Assembly (NCBI RefSeq): GCF_021341665.1
Contig: NZ_JAJTTH010000010.1
Span: 1 to 64,000, forward strand
From: Pseudomonas sp. Au-Pse12
Lineage (GTDB): Bacteria; Pseudomonadota; Gammaproteobacteria; Pseudomonadales; Pseudomonadaceae
Direction of reading: 5' to 3'
DNA: 64,000 nucleotides
The position numbers and the translations under genes are program-made. The notes under the pieces were generated by a model, which saw only the letters and a program-made list of their open reading frames with translations, did no database searches and was not told the DNA's origin. Within the stretch, counting starts at the first letter, position 1, and each line of letters opens with the position of its first letter. Shown one piece after another: positions 63,274 through 64,000 of this stretch.

Positions 63274-63890
63274 TGGGCGCCGTGGTCGCACTGGATACCT
63301 TGTTCAATGGCGGACAGGTATGGAAAGGCCGCCCGGCGGCCGCGCCGGCCAGCCTGCAGCCGACGGGGCACGCCGCCCTGGATGCGGTGCTGCCCACGGG
63401 CGGCTGGCCGGAGGCGGCGCTGACGGAAATCCTCATCGCCGCCCAGGGCCTGGGCGAGCTGCAGTTGCTGTGGCCGAGCCTGGCGCGGCTGACCGCGGCG
63501 GGGGAGCGGGTGGTGCTGGTGGCGCCACCCTTCGTGCCCTATCCCCAGGCCTGGCAGAACGCCGGGGTGGATGTGCGCCAGCTGTCGATCATCCAGGCCG
63601 GGGAGCGCGATGCCTTGTGGGCCGCCGAGCAGTGCCTGCGTTCCGGCAGTTGCGGCGCGGTGCTGTGCTGGCCGCAGCAGGCTGACGACCGCGCCCTGCG
63701 GCGCTTGCAGGTGGCGGCGGAAAGTGGCCAGACCCTGGCCTTCGCCTACCGGCCCCTGGACGCTGCGCACAACCCGTCGCCGGCGGCCCTGAGGATCAGC
63801 GTGCAGGGCCGCCCCGTGCAGTTGCGGGTGCTCAAGTGCCGGGGCGGGCTGGCCCATCCGGCCCCGATTGCCTGGCCCGCCGGGCACTGA
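63273..63890 (+). CDS. imuA: Mutasome accessory protein ImuA
   Basis: The 205-residue RecA/SulA-like protein starts on the last base of the lexA2 stop (TGATG). It has the ImuA landmarks GHAALDAVLPTGGWPEAALTEIL and RVVLVAPPFVPYPQAW. With ImuB and DnaE2 it forms the damage-induced translesion synthesis complex. An imuB start follows seven bases later. Confidence 0.92.
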   Translation: MGAVVALDTLFNGGQVWKGRPAAAPASLQPTGHAALDAVLPTGGWPEAALTEILIAAQGLGELQLLWPSLARLTAAGERVVLVAPPFVPYPQAWQNAGVDVRQLSIIQAGERDALWAAEQCLRSGSCGAVLCWPQQADDRALRRLQVAAESGQTLAFAYRPLDAAHNPSPAALRISVQGRPVQLRVLKCRGGLAHPAPIAWPAGH

Positions 63891-63897
63891 GGTTGGC

Positions 63898-64000
63898 ATG
63901 CGTTGGGTGTGTATCCTGTTCCCGCAATTGGCGCTGGACGCGGTGCTGCGTCAGCGCGCCGAACCCGAGGCGCCCCTGGCGCTGCTCAGTGGCACCCCGC
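63898..64000 (+). CDS. imuB: Y-family polymerase-like ImuB, 5' fragment
   Basis: The frame begins with ATG at 63898-63900 and runs off the window after 34 codons. The start MRWVCILFPQLALDAVLRQR matches the ImuB N terminus, a catalytically inactive Y-family polymerase that recruits DnaE2 through the beta clamp. dnaE2 is expected downstream, outside the window. Confidence 0.88.
   Translation, partial: MRWVCILFPQLALDAVLRQRAEPEAPLALLSGTP

Overview
The window is a high-GC Pseudomonas chromosome segment. The gene families, the tRNA-Ser(UGA) beside a yccA homologue, the sph (sphingosine) locus, the cyanide-insensitive bd oxidase genes and a lexA2-imuA-imuB start all fit the P. fluorescens/protegens/chlororaphis group. 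Species is not resolved. Codons are strongly GC-rich at third positions except at the left end (about 1-3600), which is less GC-rich and looks accessory.

Layout. (1) 1-3660: the tail of a YceK/YidQ-type lipoprotein, small unknowns, a stefin-like cystatin, a DUF2388 protein, decayed coding sequence and an alpha/beta hydrolase, next to tRNA-Ser. (2) 3878-18143: yccA, then a complete minus-strand type II secretion operon gspC-gspM, headed by a cytochrome b561 gene and preceded by two GbpA-like AA10 lytic polysaccharide monooxygenase (LPMO) genes. (3) 18280-22612: a BvgS/EvgS-like hybrid sensor kinase and its LuxR-type response regulator. (4) 22852-24380: an Lrp/AsnC regulator divergent from an EamA transporter. 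(5) 24634-42244: two YdeP/FdhF-type molybdopterin oxidoreductases, a DyP peroxidase, a CioAB oxidase operon with two tiny membrane proteins, and molybdenum-cofactor genes (moaA, moaC, moaD, moaE, fdhD, mobA, moaB, moeA) with a bestrophin gene inside the moa run. A 174-bp tandem repeat array lies between moaE and fdhD. (6) 42248-45035: a FUSC membrane protein and a GapN-type dehydrogenase. (7) 45176-54146: a putative phosphate-starvation locus. It holds a degenerate GGDEF protein plus an AraC regulator, a TonB-dependent receptor plus beta-propeller phytase, and a dedicated ExbB-ExbD-TonB set. A PHO-box-like direct repeat precedes each of the three transcription units. (8) 54288-59717: the sphingosine locus sphD-sphC-sphB, sphA, sphR. 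(9) 59893-64000: a second DyP peroxidase, a decayed Gfo/Idh/MocA gene, a ParDE toxin-antitoxin pair, and the SOS mutagenesis operon lexA2-imuA-imuB (cut by the window edge).

How parts work together. The LPMOs carry Sec signals and chitin-binding modules and are probable substrates of the adjacent secretion system; the cytochrome b561 could supply electrons. The phytase, its receptor and the private energy-transducing trio read as one phosphate-scavenging unit under PhoB. The molybdenum-cofactor genes serve the two YdeP/FdhF enzymes, one of which lies directly upstream of cioAB.

All function calls come from reading motifs, gene order and remembered family features. No database search was run.
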